Shown: positions 36,015 through 43,696 of the stretch, piece by piece
How the letters are laid out: each line of letters opens with the position of its first letter
Position numbering within the stretch: the stretch's first letter is position 1
Source: Phycisphaerales bacterium
GTDB taxonomy: Bacteria; Planctomycetota; Phycisphaerae; Phycisphaerales; SM1A02
Assembly: GCA_022446795.1 (NCBI GenBank)
Contig: JAKVBX010000002.1
Location: 260,042 to 314,173 of the forward strand
Reading direction: 5' to 3'
Length of the DNA: 54,132 bases
Notes under the pieces: model-generated
Seen by the model: the letters and a program-made list of their open reading frames with translations, nothing else
The model's database searches: none
What the model was told of the DNA's origin: nothing
Program-made: the position numbers and the translations under genes

Positions 36015-36827
36015 TCATCCATACCGACGCAGGTTGGCGACGATCTGCAGGACTTCATCAGCAGCCTTCAACGCCTGGGAATTGAATTCGAATGCCCGTT
36101 GCGTGTTGATCAGGTCAACCAGTTCCGTCACGGGATCGACATTGGATGCTTCAAGGAAGTCCTGGACGATCGTGCCACGGCCATTCTGCGTCGGCAGGCC
36201 GACGGCCACTTCGCCCGACGCGATCGACTCGACGTAGAGGTTGCCGCCGATGGGCGTGAGGCCCGCCGGGTTGGCGAAGATGGCCAGTTCCAACTGTCCG
36301 ATCTCCTCGAATACCTCGCCGTACGACACCTGGACACTGCCGTCATTGGTGATGTTGATGGCGTTCTCGGGAATACCCCAGGGCACCTCGATCGTCGGCA
36401 TGACTCGTCGCCCCTGGTCATTGGCCAGGACGATCTCCCGCTCGGCGTTCAGTGCGAAGTTACCCGCACGCGTATACGCCAGGCCGTTGGTGTAGGTGTC
36501 CTCGACCTCGACGACGAAGAAGCCCGATCCACTGATGGCTACATCAAGTGGTTGCTCCGTGGATACCAGGGGCCCCTGCTGCAGGTTGAGCTGTGTGCCC
36601 GAGACCCGCGTTCCGACGCCGGCGTACAGGCCGGTGGGATTGAGGTCACCGATGATGTTCTCCAGGCCTGGTTGTCGCTGCTCCAGGTAGAGCAGGTCCT
36701 GGAAGTTCACCGAACTGGCCTTGAAGCCATCAGTGCTCGCATTGGCCAGGTTGTTGGCAATGACGTTGAGGTTGGTCGTCAGGGCACTCAGCCCGGTTGC
36801 CGATGCATCAAGACAGGTAAAAGCCAT
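36015..36827 (-). CDS. flgG: Flagellar distal rod protein FlgG
   Basis: 270 residues, near the usual 260. N-terminal rod signature SATGLSALTTNLNVIANNLANASTDGFK-like segment (residues ~9-36) and C-terminal SNVDPVTELVDLINTQRAFEFNSQALKAADE form the coiled-coil D0 ends shared by axial proteins. The central QGPLVSTEQPLDVAISGSGFF matches FlgG. It forms the distal rod crossing the P and L rings. GGGAG sits 9 nt before the ATG. It follows flgF by 42 nt in the same operon. Confidence 0.93.
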   Translation of the reverse strand: MAFTCLDASATGLSALTTNLNVIANNLANASTDGFKASSVNFQDLLYLEQRQPGLENIIGDLNPTGLYAGVGTRVSGTQLNLQQGPLVSTEQPLDVAISGSGFFVVEVEDTYTNGLAYTRAGNFALNAEREIVLANDQGRRVMPTIEVPWGIPENAINITNDGSVQVSYGEVFEEIGQLELAIFANPAGLTPIGGNLYVESIASGEVAVGLPTQNGRGTIVQDFLEASNVDPVTELVDLINTQRAFEFNSQALKAADEVLQIVANLRRYG

Positions 36828-36869
36828 GTCGTTTCACTCCCGCCGGGAAATCAGTCATCCCGCGCCGGT

Positions 36870-37640
36870 TCAGGTCACTTTTCCATACGTGTTGATCACC
36901 TGGCCCATCAACAGATCCTGGGCCTGCATCAGCTTGGCATTCGCCTCCAGCGCCCGGCTGATGCTGACGAGTCCCGCCATCTCCAGGACCGGTTCCACGG
37001 TGCTGGACTCGAGATAGCCCTGCCAGAGGGTCGAGCCGGCAGACCACTCGGGCGTTCCCGCGGCCGGAACCGGTGCGATGAGACCGTCACCGAGCTTCCG
37101 CAGGGCCGAGGGGTCGGCCACTTCCATCATCGCAATCCGACCCAGTTCCTCGCCTCCACTGGAAACCAGCCCGTCACCACCGACGGTGACTTCTCCAACG
37201 GGAATGGCAATCGGGCGATGCCGGGCATCGAGCACCTTCATGCCAGTGCCCATCATGGCCAGGTCGCCCTCCGGATCCCGCGTGAATCGACCATCACGGG
37301 TCAGGTGAACCCGGGACGCCTCACCCGTTCCATCGCCCACGAGGAAGAACCCGTTGCCATCAATGGCCAGGTCCAGTTCCGCATTCGTCGGTGTCAACGA
37401 TCCCTGGGAGAGCGCGAATCGCGTCGGATCGGCAAGCTGCCCGCCGCCGAGTTGCTCCAACATGAACTGCGGATCAATGGCCGTACCGAGTTCCAGCCGG
37501 GCCGGCAGTCGCTGGCTCGCCGTGACCTGGTCCGCCTTGAACCCGACCGTCTCACTGTTGGCCAGGTTGTTGCTCGAGACCTGGAGGCGGTTGGCCTGTG
37601 ACATGAGGCCTGCCGCGGATTGATAGAAGCCGTAGTTCAT
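36870..37640 (-). CDS. flgF: Flagellar proximal rod protein FlgF
   Basis: 256 residues. It begins MNYGFYQSAAGLMSQANRLQ and continues with VSSNNLANSETVGFK, the rod signature. The central LDLAIDGNGFFLV, then LTRDGRFTRDPEGDL, and the C-terminal VEPVLEMAGLVSISRALEANAKLM complete the axial-protein pattern. Position before flgG and lower similarity to FlgG favour FlgF, though some Planctomycete paralogues are simply called hook-basal body proteins. Its ATG overlaps the stop of the small upstream ORF (ATGA), implying coupled translation. Confidence 0.87.
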   Translation of the reverse strand: MNYGFYQSAAGLMSQANRLQVSSNNLANSETVGFKADQVTASQRLPARLELGTAIDPQFMLEQLGGGQLADPTRFALSQGSLTPTNAELDLAIDGNGFFLVGDGTGEASRVHLTRDGRFTRDPEGDLAMMGTGMKVLDARHRPIAIPVGEVTVGGDGLVSSGGEELGRIAMMEVADPSALRKLGDGLIAPVPAAGTPEWSAGSTLWQGYLESSTVEPVLEMAGLVSISRALEANAKLMQAQDLLMGQVINTYGKVT

Positions 37641-37831
37641 GCCCTGCGCTCCTGGCCGCCGCCCGGTTGAACGACTGGACGGCCCCCGAGCAGCGTGACG
37701 TGCAAAGCCGTCGCAGCGCGGGCCCGATGGAGGATCGACTGGCCCATACGGTTTCCCAGCGACGCCGAGGCGGTCGCCTCGCGTTGAGCGGCTTCGATCA
37801 TGATTCTCGCCTTGGCTTCGTGCTCATCCAC
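37637..37831 (-). CDS. Small flagellar-operon ORF of unknown function
   Basis: 64 residues from a GTG at 37831, with AGGAGG 9 nt upstream, among the best ribosome sites in the window. Its stop overlaps the flgF start by ATGA, so it is very likely translated and coupled to flgF. The sequence is Ala/Arg-rich with a probable N-terminal helix (MDEHEAKARIMIEAAQREA) and a less ordered C-terminus. I recognise no family. Position at the head of the rod operon suggests a rod-related chaperone or regulator, which is inference only. Confidence 0.6.
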   Translation of the reverse strand: MDEHEAKARIMIEAAQREATASASLGNRMGQSILHRARAATALHVTLLGGRPVVQPGGGQERRA

Positions 37832-37875
37832 CCTGTTCGGCCTCCTGCCCTGGGGTACGTTCCAAGGGGGGCAAT

Positions 37876-37891
37876 CGCCATGCCGTTGCCA
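37876..37891 (-). promoter_or_regulatory. Possible sigma-54 promoter of the flagellar operon
   Basis: On the minus strand, TGGCAACGGCATGGCG has the GG-N10-GC spacing of -24/-12 promoters. TGGCA matches the -24 element; TGGC replaces TTGC at -12. It would start transcription ~35 nt before the GTG at 37831. Confidence 0.3.
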
Positions 37892-37943
37892 GACCCCTCC
37901 CGATGGGCCCTGGATCGCGTTCCCGGCCCGCGATCACTGCGCC

Positions 37944-38345
37944 ATGGCGATCCCGGGCGCAAATCCTGCGCCCACTCCTGCGGGTGGTCGATCGACCCCC
38001 CCGGCAAAGTCTGGCCCCGCCCGGAAGCAGCCGCCGATAGATCCCGTGTTGGACATGACCGCAGGCCAGTTCCCCAACCCGGTCACGACTACCCCTCCGC
38101 CATCCGCGGAGGTGGACTGTGGAGCCTGCCCACGCGTCGACCAATCACTCCGTGAATGTCGCAGCCACTTTCAACTGCGTTCGATCGAGCAGGCGATGGC
38201 CACCTGCTTCGGGGACTGGTCCAGTTGCCCGATCTACAAGGCCCTCTCTCGCCGCGGATCAGAACCATCCAGGGAACAACCTGTCGGCGTGATCCTGACC
38301 GTCCGACAGCAAACGCATGTCGAGCTTCGACCAACCGGTTCGTGA
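37944..38345 (+). CDS. Hypothetical protein with Pro-rich N-terminus and cysteine motif
   Basis: 133 residues if the ATG at 37944 is used; 38055 is another candidate and the frame stays open back to 37800. No SD supports any of them. The N-terminal ~45 residues are a Pro/Ala-rich linker. The C-terminal ~80 residues look like a folded domain with five cysteines: VDCGACPRV, LRECRSH, MATCFGDWSSCPIY, which could bind a metal. I recognise no family. The end overlaps xerD by 29 nt on the same strand. Codon pattern and the compact Cys/Trp motif support a real gene; the start is uncertain. Confidence 0.5.
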   Translation: MAIPGANPAPTPAGGRSTPPAKSGPARKQPPIDPVLDMTAGQFPNPVTTTPPPSAEVDCGACPRVDQSLRECRSHFQLRSIEQAMATCFGDWSSCPIYKALSRRGSEPSREQPVGVILTVRQQTHVELRPTGS

Positions 38346-39225
38346 AGTCCTCGGGTGGCTTCGCATCGAGGCGGGACTTTCCTCCGCCACGCTCGAAGCC
38401 TATACCCGGGATCTCCGCGACCTCGAGACGGACATGCTGTCCCGCGGGATCACGAATCCCGCCGACGTTACACCTCGGCATCTCTCGGATCACCTGCAGC
38501 ATCTGCATCGTGATCGCGGACTGCAACCCAGCAGCATCAGTCGTCACCTGTCGACCATCCGGACGTTCTTCCGCTACCTCGAGGCCGACAAGCGACTGAA
38601 GAACAATCCGGCAGCGCCACTCACGCCACCGACCCGGTGGAAGCGGCTGCCCGGTGTGATGACCCCTCGACAGATGAAGAAACTGCTCGAGGCCGCGTCG
38701 CCGGAATCGGGTCGCCTCTGGCAACGTGATCGCGCCATGCTCGAACTCATGTATGCCGCCGGACTGCGGGCCTCCGAGGTCGGTGCGATCCGGATACACG
38801 AGTACAAGGAGACGCTCGGCGTCCTGCTCGTGCATGGCAAGGGTGACCGGGAACGACTGGTTCCCGTCGGAATCCCGGCCCGTGACGCCGTCCGGCAATA
38901 CCGCGAGGAGTTGTATCCCGAGCTCAACCGGTTTGACGACGGCCGAGACGAGTCCCGGCTCCTCTTGAGCAACACCGGTCGACCGTTGGAACGCGTCGCG
39001 GTCTGGCAGATCGTCCGTCGACTGGCCATGCGGGCCGGCCTGGAGAAGATCCACCCGCACATGCTGCGACACTCCTTCGCCACCCACCTGCTGGCTGGTG
39101 GCGCCGACCTCCGGGTCGTTCAGGAAATGCTCGGGCATGCGGACATCGCAACGACGCAGATCTACACGCACGTCGATCGATCGCGATTGAAATCGGTTGT
39201 CGCCAACCACCATCCACGGCCGTAA
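38317..39225 (+). CDS. xerD: Tyrosine recombinase XerD-like
   Basis: 302 residues, the usual Xer length. The N-terminal SAM-like core-binding domain covers ~1-95 and the catalytic domain ~110-300. Catalytic residues are visible: Arg in AAGLRASEVGAI, Lys in VHGKGDRERLVPV, His-x-x-Arg in HPHMLRHSFATH, His in LGHADIATTQIY, and the Tyr nucleophile in IYTHVDRSRL. It resolves chromosome dimers with a partner Xer at dif. XerC versus XerD cannot be settled by eye; the DxP-like GVMTPRQMKKLLEA region and context give no further help. No phage or integron genes adjoin. Confidence 0.9.
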   Translation: MSSFDQPVREVLGWLRIEAGLSSATLEAYTRDLRDLETDMLSRGITNPADVTPRHLSDHLQHLHRDRGLQPSSISRHLSTIRTFFRYLEADKRLKNNPAAPLTPPTRWKRLPGVMTPRQMKKLLEAASPESGRLWQRDRAMLELMYAAGLRASEVGAIRIHEYKETLGVLLVHGKGDRERLVPVGIPARDAVRQYREELYPELNRFDDGRDESRLLLSNTGRPLERVAVWQIVRRLAMRAGLEKIHPHMLRHSFATHLLAGGADLRVVQEMLGHADIATTQIYTHVDRSRLKSVVANHHPRP

Positions 39226-39244
39226 CGCCACCGCCCGGTGTTGA

Positions 39245-40321
39245 TCAGATGGTCACGGTTCGATCGAAGAACTGGAGACTGGCCGCCTTCTTGGCCATTT
39301 CCAGGGTCTCCTCGGTCGCGGCGATGGCCTTCTTGCAGCCCTCGTGAAGGATGTCCATCACAACATCATCCGACTCGTACTGCTTGCGGCGTTCCTGCAT
39401 GGGTTCCAGCAGGGCACTGATCGACTCGGCCACGCGGACCTTGACGACGCCATCGCCGATGTTGTCGCCCCGCGCGTAGCGGTCACGCAGATCGGCCACC
39501 TCGTCGGGTGATTCGATGAAGGTCTCGACGTACTGGAAGAGCGGGTTCTTCTCCGGATCGACCTCGCCTGGATCCGTCGGCTGCCGATTGTCGATGCCGA
39601 CGTAGATCTTCCCCAGCTTCTTGCGAACCTGCTTGGGCGTATCGGTGATCTGGATGGCATTACCCAGCGACTTGCTCATCTTCTGGACACCGTCGGTCCC
39701 GATCAGGCGACCAACGCGACCGACGTCCGCTTCCGGAATCGGGAAGACCCCGCCGAGTTCGACATGATCCTCATCCGGGGCCTTGTCCGGCACCCCGCAG
39801 TACATCTTGTTGAACCGCCTCGCCACCTCGCGCGTGAGTTCCAGGTGAGGCACCTGGTCCTCGCCGACGGGAACCTCATGTGCGCGGAAGGCCAGGATGT
39901 CGGCGGTCTGTCCCACGGTGTACAACGGGAACCCGAAGGAGTAGTTGTCCTCGAGACCCTTGACCGTGAGTTCGTCCTTGAGCGTTGGATTTCGCATCAC
40001 GCGGTTGTACGGCAACAACATGGCAAACAGGTAGGTGAGCTGCATGATCGCAGGCACCTCGGTCTGCAGGAAGATCGCCGCCTTGTTGGGATCGATACCC
40101 ATCGCCAACCCATCGCGGACGACTTCGAGGCAATCCTGTCGGATCTCCTCGGGCTTGTCCGCCCGCGTCGTGAACGCATGGAGGTTCGCGACCAGGAAGA
40201 AGCAATCATGCGTTTCCTGGATCTCGACTCGTCTCTTGACGGAGCCGACCCAGTGGCCGATGTGCAGACTCCCCGTCGGGGTGTCACCAGTCAGAACACG
40301 ACGTCGTCCAGTCTCAGCCAT
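39245..40321 (-). CDS. trpS: Tryptophanyl-tRNA synthetase
   Basis: 358 residues from the ATG at 40321; the frame continues upstream but with no homology. It charges tRNA-Trp. Class I motifs: HIGH in TGDTPTGSLHIGHW (about residues 10-23), KMSKS in GVQKMSKSLGN. Tryptophan-site and dimer segments include PAIMQLTYLFAML and YTVGQTADILAFRAHEVPVGEDQ. It is slightly longer than E. coli TrpS (334). TACAAT ends 7 nt before the ATG and no SD is present. It lies 49 nt downstream of the CPBP protease gene on the same strand but appears to have its own promoter. Confidence 0.95.
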   Translation of the reverse strand: MAETGRRRVLTGDTPTGSLHIGHWVGSVKRRVEIQETHDCFFLVANLHAFTTRADKPEEIRQDCLEVVRDGLAMGIDPNKAAIFLQTEVPAIMQLTYLFAMLLPYNRVMRNPTLKDELTVKGLEDNYSFGFPLYTVGQTADILAFRAHEVPVGEDQVPHLELTREVARRFNKMYCGVPDKAPDEDHVELGGVFPIPEADVGRVGRLIGTDGVQKMSKSLGNAIQITDTPKQVRKKLGKIYVGIDNRQPTDPGEVDPEKNPLFQYVETFIESPDEVADLRDRYARGDNIGDGVVKVRVAESISALLEPMQERRKQYESDDVVMDILHEGCKKAIAATEETLEMAKKAASLQFFDRTVTI

Positions 40322-40328
40322 GGCCAGG

Positions 40329-40334
40329 ATTGTA
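40329..40334 (-). promoter_or_regulatory. -10 box TACAAT, leaderless trpS
   Basis: TACAAT ends 7 nt before the ATG at 40321; no SD lies between. It is within the 49-nt gap after the CPBP gene. Confidence 0.5.
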
Positions 40335-40370
40335 GCGGCGCCAAGGGGGGCGGACCGGCGTCGCCCTCGA

Positions 40371-41300
40371 TCACAGCACGAGCAGCAGGTTGAAGACGTT
40401 GAAGGCGGAGTGCATGACGATCCCGGCCAACAAGCGGCCTGTCCGCAGGAAGACCCAGCCGAAGCCCAGGGAGAGAATGAACAGGCCCGCCAGTCCCCGG
40501 ACGTCGACAACGGACGCATGTACGAGCGTGAAGACGATGCTGGTCAGCAGCACCGCCACCCACGGGGAACTCGAGGCCAGCAGCGGATGTCGACGGATCG
40601 ACTCCTGGAGGAGGCCGCGGTAGACCGCCTCCTCCCACATCGGCGCGGCCAGGACGATCAGCGCGATGACGGCGATCATCCATCCGCCGAATCGCTCTTG
40701 TGATTGCAGCTGTTCCAACGTGCCATGCGCGATCTCGGGCAAGGGCTGGCCGGTCACCAGGGAAACGACCAATCCCGTCAACAAGGCACCACCCAGGACC
40801 AGCGGCCAGAACAGGACGAGACTACCAAGGCCCACCGCACCCGAACGCCACCAGGTCATCGGTGGTCGCCCGGGATTCGCGGCGACCGCCCGCCGGAACG
40901 CGAGACCGGGGACCAGGAGCAGCACCACGCCCTGGCCGACGTAATTGCCGAGCATCAGGAGGAACATCGACCGCATGTCGATCGACTCCATCTGTTCCGG
41001 CGTGAGTCCCAGGAGGGACAAGGCCACCTGCTGACCCAGCAGTCCGCCCAGCAGGATCGCGACGAAGAAAAACAACCCGGCCGCCGGGGCGTAGCTCCAC
41101 TGCCGCAACCGGGGGTTCTGGAGCCTCCGATCCGGCAGCCACAGGAACACCAGGAGGGCCGCCAGACCGACGGGAACCGGCCACCAGTCCAGCCATTGGA
41201 CCGTCGAGGAAACGGGAACCGATGTCACGTCTTGATCGGGCGTCCCCGGCGCGGCTATAACAGGGTTGGCCAGCAGTCCCATGGCCACCAGGATCACCAT
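40371..41300 (-). CDS. CPBP-family intramembrane metalloprotease
   Basis: 309 residues from the ATG at 41300; an ATG at 41282 is an alternative. A signal-like N-terminus (MVILVAMGLLANPVIAA) is followed by about eight membrane helices. The ABI/CPBP catalytic motifs are all present: EExxxR in MWEEAVYRGLLQ, FxxxH in VFTLVHASV and HxxxN in VMHSAFNVFN. Relatives of Rce1 cleave prenylated or bacteriocin-type peptides; the substrate here is unknown. GAGGG lies ~9 nt upstream of the ATG, inside trpC on the other strand. The start codon overlaps the trpC start head to head. Frame continuing upstream of 41300 is antisense to trpC. Confidence 0.87.
   Translation of the reverse strand: MVILVAMGLLANPVIAAPGTPDQDVTSVPVSSTVQWLDWWPVPVGLAALLVFLWLPDRRLQNPRLRQWSYAPAAGLFFFVAILLGGLLGQQVALSLLGLTPEQMESIDMRSMFLLMLGNYVGQGVVLLLVPGLAFRRAVAANPGRPPMTWWRSGAVGLGSLVLFWPLVLGGALLTGLVVSLVTGQPLPEIAHGTLEQLQSQERFGGWMIAVIALIVLAAPMWEEAVYRGLLQESIRRHPLLASSSPWVAVLLTSIVFTLVHASVVDVRGLAGLFILSLGFGWVFLRTGRLLAGIVMHSAFNVFNLLLVL
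41232..41261 (+). promoter_or_regulatory. Promoter for trpC inside the divergent CPBP gene
   Basis: TTGATC (41232-41237), 18-nt spacer, TATAAC (41256-41261). This is the best -35/-10 pair in the window. Transcription would start near 41268, ~30 nt before the trpC ATG, within CPBP signal-peptide codons. Confidence 0.55.
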
Positions 41301-42120
41301 GCCACCAACCCTCGCAGACATCATCGAACACAAGCGACGCGAGGTCGCCGAGGCCAAGCAGCACACCCCGCTGGAGGCGCTGCAGGACACGGTCGCCGGC
41401 GTGCCTCCGGCACGCAACTTCTTCGGTGCCGTTGCCAACGGGCGTGGACCAGGCGGAATCAATGTCATCGCGGAAGTCAAGGCGAAGAGTCCTTCGGCCG
41501 GAACGCTGCGGGATCCCTATGACCCCGCCAGCATCGCTCTACAGTACGAGAATGCCGGCGCGGTGGCGATTTCCTGCCTCACGGACGCCACCTACTTCGG
41601 TGGATCACCCGATCACCTTGAAGCGGTCCATCATGCCGTCGGCCTTCCCATTCTCAGGAAGGACTTCATCGTGGACCCCTGGCAGGTCTGGGAAGCCCGA
41701 GCCATGCGGGCCGATGCCATCCTCCTGATTGCCGAGGTACTGACGGAGGGGCAGATCCTCGACCTGATGATCCTGGCCCATGAGCTGGACATGACGGCCC
41801 TCGTGGAAGTGCATGACATTGAATCCCTGCTGCGGGTTCGACGGCACATCGGGTTCCCCCATCCCGGCTACGCGCTGCTCGGGATCAACAACCGAAACCT
41901 CAAGACGATGACAACCGACCTGAACCACACGATCCGGCTGCTGGACCTGGTGGAGGATCAACGGGACGTCATCGTCTCCGAGTCGGGAATCAAGACTCGC
42001 GAGGATGTCATTCGCCTCGCCCGGCACGGCGTGACCCGGGTCCTCGTGGGTGAATCGCTGCTCCGCCTCGACGAACCCGGTCAGGCCCTGCGACAACTGC
42101 TGGAGACGCCGTGGTCATGA
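41299..42120 (+). CDS. trpC: Indole-3-glycerol phosphate synthase
   Basis: 273 residues from the ATG at 41299 (the frame also allows 41281 and 41266). It closes the indole ring in tryptophan synthesis. TIM-barrel landmarks: MPPTLADIIEHKRREVAEAK, catalytic Lys/Glu segment INVIAEVKAKSPSAG, VAISCLTDATYFGGS, catalytic Lys in PILRKDFIVDPWQV, IAEVLTEGQ, LVEVHDIES, LLGINNRNLKT and VSESGIKTREDV. AGGA lies ~6 nt upstream. No other trp genes are present. The downstream zinc-ribbon gene overlaps its stop by ATGA and must be co-transcribed. Confidence 0.96.
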   Translation: MPPTLADIIEHKRREVAEAKQHTPLEALQDTVAGVPPARNFFGAVANGRGPGGINVIAEVKAKSPSAGTLRDPYDPASIALQYENAGAVAISCLTDATYFGGSPDHLEAVHHAVGLPILRKDFIVDPWQVWEARAMRADAILLIAEVLTEGQILDLMILAHELDMTALVEVHDIESLLRVRRHIGFPHPGYALLGINNRNLKTMTTDLNHTIRLLDLVEDQRDVIVSESGIKTREDVIRLARHGVTRVLVGESLLRLDEPGQALRQLLETPWS

Positions 42121-42881
42121 GCGGATCGGGCACCGGCCCCCGCCGACGAAGAGGACTGTTCTCTCGATGGCGCCGATGGCATCGACGCCTCAACTACGAA
42201 TCCGCCGAACGGCCGCGGACCCCATGGTCCATTCGCGTGGACTGGGCCCTGGTGGTGACGGGCCTCCTGGCGATCCTGCTTGTCTACAGCCTGCAGCTGT
42301 CGGTTGATCGTACGACCCGGACTCGCACCCTCGACTTCCTGATCCTGGAAGACGACGAGGGCACGCTGTCGCTTCAACAGACCACGGACTCGGTCGGCGC
42401 CGGTGAAGACATGGTTCACGTGATCCTGCACACGGCCCGAGCAGGGTGGCCGATCAGCACGGCAACCGTGACACAGGACCCTCTCGTCTCCTGGGCGATG
42501 CGCCGAATCACCCCGCCAGACGATACCCCCGCCAGGCAGGCCATGACCTCGCTGCCGGACCATGCACCGATGGCCGTTCTCGTCATGGGGACGCTGGCGG
42601 CACATCCTGATCCCGAGGTCCAACGGTTTGCCCGTGGCCACCAGGTGGATACCGATGTCTTCGTGTTCCTGGTCATTGCCGGTGTCGCCTGGATGCTGCT
42701 GTGGACGATCAGCCTGCCGATCCTGGGCCTCCTTGGAATCGGAGAGGGCGTCGCCAGCCAGATCGGTGATCGACGTCGGCGAAAGCGAAAGAGCCGAAAC
42801 AAATGCCAACGCTGTGGGTATGACCTCACCGGCCTGGAGTATTCCCCGGCCTGTCCCGAGTGCGGAGAACTGCTCACCTGA
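42117..42881 (+). CDS. Membrane protein with C-terminal zinc ribbon
   Basis: 254 residues from the ATG at 42117, which overlaps the trpC stop (ATGA); a GTG at 42111 is possible. A very basic N-terminus (RRRRGLFSRWRRWHRR) leads to a first transmembrane helix (~46-62). A periplasmic domain of ~110 residues follows, then a second helix (~181-210), a basic stretch (RRRRKRKSRNK) and the zinc ribbon CQRCGYDLTG...CPECG at the very end. The topology puts the ribbon in the cytoplasm. Function is unknown; the tail is the same as in the 6120-6500 protein. Coupling to trpC is likely positional, not functional. Confidence 0.82.
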   Translation: MSGSGTGPRRRRGLFSRWRRWHRRLNYESAERPRTPWSIRVDWALVVTGLLAILLVYSLQLSVDRTTRTRTLDFLILEDDEGTLSLQQTTDSVGAGEDMVHVILHTARAGWPISTATVTQDPLVSWAMRRITPPDDTPARQAMTSLPDHAPMAVLVMGTLAAHPDPEVQRFARGHQVDTDVFVFLVIAGVAWMLLWTISLPILGLLGIGEGVASQIGDRRRRKRKSRNKCQRCGYDLTGLEYSPACPECGELLT

Positions 42882-42936
42882 CGGATAGCAGCCCCCCGCT
42901 GCGGCGAGGTCACGGCAGGACCGACCGGTCATTCTG

Positions 42937-42942
42937 TACACT
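42937..42942 (+). promoter_or_regulatory. -10-like box TACACT, leaderless enoyl-CoA hydratase gene
   Basis: TACACT ends 7 nt before the ATG at 42950 and no SD is present. Confidence 0.42.
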
Positions 42943-42949
42943 CCCGAAC

Positions 42950-43696
42950 ATGTCGCTGGTTCGCCTGTCCACCGATTCCGGTATTGCCACGGTCACGCTT
43001 GACCGTCCCGACAAGCGCAATGCGCTATCGCCCGAGCTCATCACGGGATTGGAAGAGGCCCTCGCAACCATTGCTGAAAATGACTCCATCCGGGTCATGG
43101 TGCTGGCCGGTGAAGGCAAGTCGTTCTGCGCCGGCATGGACCTCCGCGGCGTGCTCGATGATGCCGCGAAGATGGCCGGCATGCTGCACGGGCTCTCCCG
43201 GGCCATGCGTTCCATCCGTCGCCTGGCGATCCCGACCATTGCCCAGGTCCAGGGCGCGGCCGTCGGCGGCGGCTGTGGGCTCGCGGTCGTCTGTGATTAC
43301 GCGATCTCGCATCCGGACGCGAAACTGGGATACCCGGAGGTTGAATTGGGTGTCTGCCCTGCCGTCGTCGCCCCTTGGTTGATCCGCCGTCTCGGCGCCG
43401 GTCGGGCACGAGGCCTGTTGCTGGCCGGGGGCACCATGTCCGGCGATGCCGCCCTGGAGATCGGGCTGGTCGATGAACTCGTCGCCCGGGATGACCTTGC
43501 CTCACACACCGCGGCCTTTGCCACCAAGCTCGCCAAGGGGGGGCAGCAGGCCCTGGCGGTCACCAAGCATTGGCTTAACGAACTCGAGGATTCCTTGGTT
43601 GATCCACCCTTTGAACGTGCGGCCCAGATCTCCGCTGATGTCATCGCCGGTGACGAGGCCCAGCAGCGGCTCCAGGCGATCTTCGGAACCTCCTGA
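42950..43696 (+). CDS. Enoyl-CoA hydratase/isomerase family protein (LiuC-like)
   Basis: 248 residues, a normal crotonase. Landmarks: VTLDRPDKRNALSPEL, GKSFCAGMDLRGV (oxyanion hole), QVQGAAVGGGCGLAVVCD and YPEVELGVCPAVV. Of the two catalytic Glu residues of classical hydratases, the first is Gly here (GGGCGLAVVCD) while the second is kept (YPEVELG). The CPAVVAPWLIRRLG segment resembles methylglutaconyl-CoA hydratase (LiuC) of leucine breakdown, which would fit the LeuDH/BCKDH genes nearby. That substrate is inference; a generic isomerase is possible. Confidence 0.85.
   Translation: MSLVRLSTDSGIATVTLDRPDKRNALSPELITGLEEALATIAENDSIRVMVLAGEGKSFCAGMDLRGVLDDAAKMAGMLHGLSRAMRSIRRLAIPTIAQVQGAAVGGGCGLAVVCDYAISHPDAKLGYPEVELGVCPAVVAPWLIRRLGAGRARGLLLAGGTMSGDAALEIGLVDELVARDDLASHTAAFATKLAKGGQQALAVTKHWLNELEDSLVDPPFERAAQISADVIAGDEAQQRLQAIFGTS

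Noticed and set aside
36099-37601. 500-codon plus-strand frame
   Set aside because: Runs antisense across both flgG and flgF, which are clear family members.
37667-38155. 162-codon plus-strand frame beginning opposite the small flg ORF
   Set aside because: Arg/Pro-rich shadow composition; the adjacent frame ending at 38345 has the compact Cys/Trp domain instead.
39229-39240. CACCG-CC-CGGTG dyad between xerD and trpS as a terminator
   Set aside because: Stem is only 5 bp with a 2-nt loop and no U-tract; too weak to call.
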